DNA from: Acidimicrobiia bacterium
GTDB taxonomy: Bacteria > Actinomycetota > Acidimicrobiia > Acidimicrobiales > Bin134
Direction: 5' to 3'
Assembly: GCA_022822265.1 (NCBI GenBank)
Contig: JAJECA010000002.1
Coordinates: 59,316 to 123,315 of the forward strand
Length of the DNA: 64,000 nucleotides
A program made the translations under genes and the position numbers. Under the pieces are notes generated by a model. It did no database searches. It worked only from the letters and a program-made list of their open reading frames with translations, and was not told where the DNA came from. Positions 60,278 through 64,000 of this stretch are shown here, piece by piece. The first letter of the stretch is position 1, and each line of letters begins with the position of its first letter.

Positions 60278-62935
60278 ATGGACCCGAAGCGCTTGCGTCC
60301 CTTCCACATCGTGCTCGGCCTTGGGCTGGGCTTCGCCGCTTTCACAATCGCCTCGGGCATCGCCTCGGCTGTTACCGAGTTCAAGAACCCGGCGGAGATC
60401 ACCCGCCATCCGTGGGAGAACATCCCCAACGGGTGGAAGGCGGCCTTCTACACCATCATCCCCGTCTTCTTGGTGTGGGCTTCCTGGGAGTTCGCCAAGC
60501 GGGTGAAGAACTGGGAGCGGGGCGGCCCCGACAACCGCCGCACCACCCTGGCCAACGCCAAGACCCGCCTAGAGGACCTCCGTCGGGGCATGTACATGCG
60601 CACCCTTTTGCGAGAGCCCGGCGCCGGGATCATGCACTCCATGATCTACGTGGGGTTCATCATCTTGCTGGGGGTCACCACCACCCTGGAGATCGACGAG
60701 CAGCTCCCCGACGGGGCCAAGTTCCTCCACGGCCGGATCTATCAGGTGTACTCCGCGGTGGGCGACATCGCCGGGGCCATCTTCCTGGTCGGGGTGATGT
60801 GGGCCATCGTGCGCCGGTACGGCCCCCGCCGGCTGCGCCCCTACCGCATCCGTATCAAGTCGCGGCCCGAGCACGCGGTGATCTTGGGCACGTTCTTCGC
60901 CATCGGCGTCACCGGATTCGGCGCCGAGGTGTTCCGCATCGCCGACCATGGCGTGCCCGACTTCGAGAAGTGGTCGGTGCTCGGATACCAGGTGGCCACT
61001 CAGATGCGGGGACTCGAGGGGCTCGACCACTGGCACCAGTTCTGGTGGGCCGGCCACGTGGTCGCCTTTGTGGCCTTCTTGGTGCTGCTGCCCATAACCA
61101 TGCTGCGCCACATGGTCACCTCCCCGCTGAACATGTACCTGAGGGACAAGGACCGGCCCAAGGGCGCCATGAAGCCCATGCCCAATCTGATGGAGACCGA
61201 TCTGGAGACGTTCGGCGCCGCCACCGTGGAGGACTTCACCTGGAAGCAGCTGCTGGACACCGACGCGTGCACCATGTGCGGGCGGTGCACGTCGGTTTGC
61301 CCCGCCCACGCCACCGGCAAGCCCCTCGACCCCCGGGAGATCGTGCTCAAGACCGGCGAGGTCATGGCCGCCACCGGCGAGCCGGCCACCACGCCGCCGC
61401 TGGGCACGGTTCCGGAGATCAAGGTGGAGGCCAACTCTTTGTTCGAGCGGATCACCGGCGAGGAGATCTGGGCGTGTACCTCCTGCAAGGCGTGCGACGA
61501 GATCTGCCCGGTGAACATCGAGATCCTCGACAAGATCCTCGACATGCGCCGCTACTTGTCGCTAATGGAGTCCGACTTCCCCACCGAGTTGGGCCAGGCC
61601 TACCGGTCGATGGAGAACTCGGGTAATCCGTGGGGCATGTCCCAGGGCGACCGCGGCGCCTGGGCCACCGAGTTCGAGGGAATCGCGGTGCTCGACGGCG
61701 GCGACCCGCTGGAGTCCGAGTACCTCTACTGGGTGGGCTGCGCCGGATCGTTCGACGACAAGAACCGCAAGGTGACCCAAGCAGTGGCCAAGCTGCTCCA
61801 GCGAGCCGGGATCAGCTTCTCCATCCTGGGGCCGGCCGAGAACTGCACCGGCGACCCGGCACGGCGCTCGGGCAACGAGTACATCTTCCAGATGCTGGCC
61901 ATGCAGAACATCGAGACCCTCAACGAGATGGGGGTAAAGAAGATCGTCACGCAGTGCCCCCATTGCTTCAACACGCTGGCCAACGAGTACCCCCAGCTCG
62001 GCGGGCACTACGAGGTGGTCCACCACACCCAGTTCCTGGAGGCGCTGATCGACGACGGACGCCTGGACATGACCGGCGCCCGCCTCGATGAGCGAGTGGT
62101 GTACCACGACTCGTGCTATTTGGGTCGCCATAACGACGTGTACTTGGCCCCCCGCCGAGTGGTGGGATCGCTGGGCGGCGTCGAGGTGGTGGAGGCCGAG
62201 CGCAACGGCACCAAGGGCATGTGCTGCGGGGCGGGCGGGGCTCGCATGTGGATGGAGGAGACCATCGGCAAACAGGTGAACGTGGAGCGCTCGCAAGAGC
62301 TGCTGGCCACCGGGGCCGACCGGATCGCCACCGCCTGCCCGTTCTGCTACATCATGATCGACGACGGCATCAAGGCTGAGGGGGCCGACGACGACGTGGT
62401 GGTGGGCGACATCTCCATGCACCTGCTGGAGGCCCTGGAAAACCGCGACGCTGCCGTAGAAGAAGCTCGCCAATCCGAACTGCTCACCATCCGCACTCGG
62501 ACTCCCGAACCCGCGGCGGTCGCGGTGGCTGAGCCACAGGTCGTCGTGGATGTGGAGACCGCCGTCGAAGCAGACGCCGAAGCCGAGAGGGCGACACCCC
62601 CGGTAGAAGCTGAAGAAGCCCCGGCTCCGGAGTCCGAGGGCGAACCGGAGCCCGAACCGCAGAAGGAGTCCGAACCCGAAGCGGTTGCCCCTGCGTTAAA
62701 GCCCGTGGCACCCACCGGCCCAACGGACGACTTCACCCGCATTATGGGCACCGACCCCGCCTTGGCCCGGGCCTTGCCCGAGCACGGAATAGCCACCTAT
62801 GAAGATCTGGCCGCTCTCGACGAAGCCGGAGTGCAAGCACTAGAGGCGGCTCTGGAGATTCCCGGTCGCATCAGCAAGTGGAAGTGGCCCACCCAAGCTG
62901 CCGCCCTCATCGCCGAACGCGAAGAAGCCGACTGA
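60278..62935 (+). CDS. Membrane-bound Fe-S oxidoreductase (cytochrome b + 4Fe-4S + CCG domains), HdrD/EtfO-like
   Basis: This 885-residue protein has about six N-terminal membrane helices resembling nitrate-reductase gamma (residues 8-290), two 4Fe-4S motifs (CTMCGRCTSVCP near 330 and CTSCKACDEICP near 405), then two CCG domains (AENCTGDPARRSG; GMCCGAGGARMW). Such proteins shuttle electrons between acyl-CoA dehydrogenase/ETF and the quinone pool. The C-terminus is unusual: an acidic, proline-rich linker (about 735-815) and a helix-hairpin-helix-like end (GIATYEDLAALDEAGVQALEAAL). A TAGGTT -10 candidate lies nine bases before the ATG. Confidence 0.92.
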   Translation: MDPKRLRPFHIVLGLGLGFAAFTIASGIASAVTEFKNPAEITRHPWENIPNGWKAAFYTIIPVFLVWASWEFAKRVKNWERGGPDNRRTTLANAKTRLEDLRRGMYMRTLLREPGAGIMHSMIYVGFIILLGVTTTLEIDEQLPDGAKFLHGRIYQVYSAVGDIAGAIFLVGVMWAIVRRYGPRRLRPYRIRIKSRPEHAVILGTFFAIGVTGFGAEVFRIADHGVPDFEKWSVLGYQVATQMRGLEGLDHWHQFWWAGHVVAFVAFLVLLPITMLRHMVTSPLNMYLRDKDRPKGAMKPMPNLMETDLETFGAATVEDFTWKQLLDTDACTMCGRCTSVCPAHATGKPLDPREIVLKTGEVMAATGEPATTPPLGTVPEIKVEANSLFERITGEEIWACTSCKACDEICPVNIEILDKILDMRRYLSLMESDFPTELGQAYRSMENSGNPWGMSQGDRGAWATEFEGIAVLDGGDPLESEYLYWVGCAGSFDDKNRKVTQAVAKLLQRAGISFSILGPAENCTGDPARRSGNEYIFQMLAMQNIETLNEMGVKKIVTQCPHCFNTLANEYPQLGGHYEVVHHTQFLEALIDDGRLDMTGARLDERVVYHDSCYLGRHNDVYLAPRRVVGSLGGVEVVEAERNGTKGMCCGAGGARMWMEETIGKQVNVERSQELLATGADRIATACPFCYIMIDDGIKAEGADDDVVVGDISMHLLEALENRDAAVEEARQSELLTIRTRTPEPAAVAVAEPQVVVDVETAVEADAEAERATPPVEAEEAPAPESEGEPEPEPQKESEPEAVAPALKPVAPTGPTDDFTRIMGTDPALARALPEHGIATYEDLAALDEAGVQALEAALEIPGRISKWKWPTQAAALIAEREEAD

Positions 62936-62967
62936 ACAACCTAGACCACCTCTCCGGTCACGACCGC

Positions 62968-63900
62968 CTAGTCGTCGTAGAACTGCCGGGCCCAGCGACG
63001 GAAGGGCATGATGGGTCCGTCGCCTGAGGTCAACAGCGGGCGCTCGCGATACGCCTTTGATTCCCAGATCGGAATGTCCTGTTCGAGCTGACCCACGACG
63101 TTGCGCAGGATCGCTTCGGCCACACCGCCGGAGGGGTTCTCGCCGTCGACGCGCAGTTGGGTGAACGACTTTCGGATGAGCACGGTCTCTTCGTCGATGG
63201 GTGTTACCGAGCCGACCTGAAGCGTCTCACAGATGCCTTGGTACCGCACGGTGACAAGCCCGAGCCCAAATGCGCTCGATGTGACCGCTCCGTCTACCGG
63301 CCCTCTCGGTGTGTCGAGCGAGACGGGATTGTGGCTGTGGCGGAGTGGACCCTCGAAGGTCGACTCCGTGGAGGGGACGTTGCGAGTGCCGTGTACGAAC
63401 CGGAAGTGGGCGCTGTCTGAGACGTTCTCCGCGATCTCCTGGGGCTGGGTTCTTACCGTCCACTCAAATCGCTGGGGGTCGGACCACTCCGGGCTGGTCG
63501 CCTCCGGGATCGAGGGTACCTCCCAGCTCGGTGGCTCGTTGCGGGGGTGGTACCACACCATGACCAAGCCATTGCGTTCACAGATCGGCCAAGACCGAAC
63601 TCGGGCGTTGGGCGGCACATGGCCGTACGGCACGTTGGTGCACTCGCCATCTCCGTCGTACTCCCAGGCGTGGAAGGGACACCGGATACAAGCACCGGCC
63701 ACTTCACCTCCGACGCCCAGATGGGCACCGAGATGGGCGCAGTGCGCATCGAGAACGTGGGCCGAGCAGCCGGCGTCGCGGAACAGCACGAGATCGCGGC
63801 CGAAGAACTCGAGGGGGCGAACCTCTCCAACCGCGAGCTCATCGCTGTACTCAACCGCGAACCAGCCGGTCGGAAGCGGGTGCGGGAAGTTGGCGGCCAT
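62968..63900 (-). CDS. Rieske non-haem iron oxygenase (KshA-like)
   Basis: This 310-residue oxygenase has an N-terminal Rieske domain with cluster ligands in DAHCAHLGAHL (CxH) and CPFHAWEYD (CxxH), and a catalytic domain whose iron ligands are in NVSDSAHFRFVHGT. The single-component size and sequence style resemble 3-ketosteroid 9-alpha-hydroxylase oxygenase (KshA) and related monooxygenases. It would need a separate reductase, not found here. I use the ATG at 63900 (MAANFPHP); an ATG at 63909 adds three residues. It is divergent from a gene at the right edge. Confidence 0.9.
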   Translation of the reverse strand: MAANFPHPLPTGWFAVEYSDELAVGEVRPLEFFGRDLVLFRDAGCSAHVLDAHCAHLGAHLGVGGEVAGACIRCPFHAWEYDGDGECTNVPYGHVPPNARVRSWPICERNGLVMVWYHPRNEPPSWEVPSIPEATSPEWSDPQRFEWTVRTQPQEIAENVSDSAHFRFVHGTRNVPSTESTFEGPLRHSHNPVSLDTPRGPVDGAVTSSAFGLGLVTVRYQGICETLQVGSVTPIDEETVLIRKSFTQLRVDGENPSGGVAEAILRNVVGQLEQDIPIWESKAYRERPLLTSGDGPIMPFRRWARQFYDD

Positions 63901-63964
63901 GGTCAACATCTACCGTATGCGGTCGGGAGGTACCATGCTTGAGTTGTCGAACGAAGGAACCACG

Positions 63965-64000
63965 TTGACTTCCCCTGCCACTGCCAACGCAACCGACATG
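63965..64000 (+). CDS. Start of an unidentified gene, cut by the window edge
   Basis: A frame opens at TTG 63965 (MTSPATANATDM, TTG read as Met) with GAAGGA seven bases upstream and runs off the window. TACCAT (63931-63936) is a candidate -10 box upstream. An in-frame ATG at 63935 overlaps that box and is less likely. Only 12 codons are visible, so no function can be proposed; divergence from the Rieske gene would suit a regulator. Confidence 0.35.
   Translation, partial: MTSPATANATDM

Overview
This 64 kb window is high-GC and bacterial. Three things suggest an actinobacterium, most likely of the Acidimicrobiia (inference, moderate confidence). First, a dnaK-grpE-dnaJ-hspR operon sits below a HAIR-type HspR operator, next to egtB-egtD and an F420-type luciferase-like oxidoreductase. 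Second, many SDR, CoA-ligase, P450 and thiolase genes are present. Third, many genes start directly downstream of a TANNNT -10 box, which implies leaderless mRNAs. I see no tRNA, rRNA, CRISPR array, insertion sequence or prophage.

Layout. 1-4.3 kb: a partial gene, an old-yellow-enzyme oxidoreductase with its MFS transporter, and a divergent phosphotransferase. 4.3-9.8 kb: a minus-strand catabolic operon of [3Fe-4S] ferredoxin, SDR, P450, DUF35 protein, acyl-CoA ligase and thiolase-like protein, resembling the enzyme set for steroid or isoprenoid side-chain cleavage. 9.8-11.5 kb: SDR, a SnoaL-like protein and a decayed hicAB pair. 11.5-19.5 kb: a branched-chain-amino-acid-type ABC transporter (livKHMGF) continuing into SDR, VOC and FAD-oxidoreductase genes. 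19.6-21.4 kb: a second P450 and a mazEF-like module. 21.4-32.2 kb: dense catabolic clusters (amidohydrolases, SDRs, acyl-CoA dehydrogenase, BadI/MenB-like crotonase, CoA ligase) containing two copies of an unrecognised, internally duplicated protein. 32.2-34.1 kb: MscS channel and HAD phosphatase. 34.1-36.8 kb: a small accessory stretch with a PIN-domain module, a uridine-kinase-like protein and hypothetical proteins. 36.8-40.2 kb: LLM oxidoreductase, a CrtC/AttH-like protein and a third P450. 40.1-51.7 kb: de novo purine genes (purA-D-E-B-C-S-Q and purL-F-M), interrupted by one opposite-strand gene. 51.8-54.1 kb: ergothioneine egtD and egtB. 54.2-57.9 kb: the HspR-controlled chaperone operon. 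57.9-64 kb: gpmA, amt, a membrane Fe-S oxidoreductase, a Rieske oxygenase and the start of another gene.

How the genes work together. The catabolic clusters look like acyl-CoA pathways for cyclic or branched carboxylic acids: P450s hydroxylate with the ferredoxin, ligases make CoA esters, acyl-CoA dehydrogenase, SDR and crotonase steps follow, and thiolase/DUF35 enzymes cut carbon-carbon bonds. The large membrane Fe-S protein could return electrons to the respiratory chain. Genes are tightly packed: ATGA, GTGA, TTGA and probably CTGA start/stop overlaps are common, several convergent genes share stop-codon bases, and several junctions carry tiny bridging ORFs. The points most worth a second look are the internally duplicated unknown family, the bridging mini-ORFs (one created by a 38-bp tandem duplication), the palindrome that fuses operator, consensus -10 and start codon in the mazEF-like module, the possible HspR control of gpmA, and the cyclohexanecarboxylate-like gene set at 26-31 kb.
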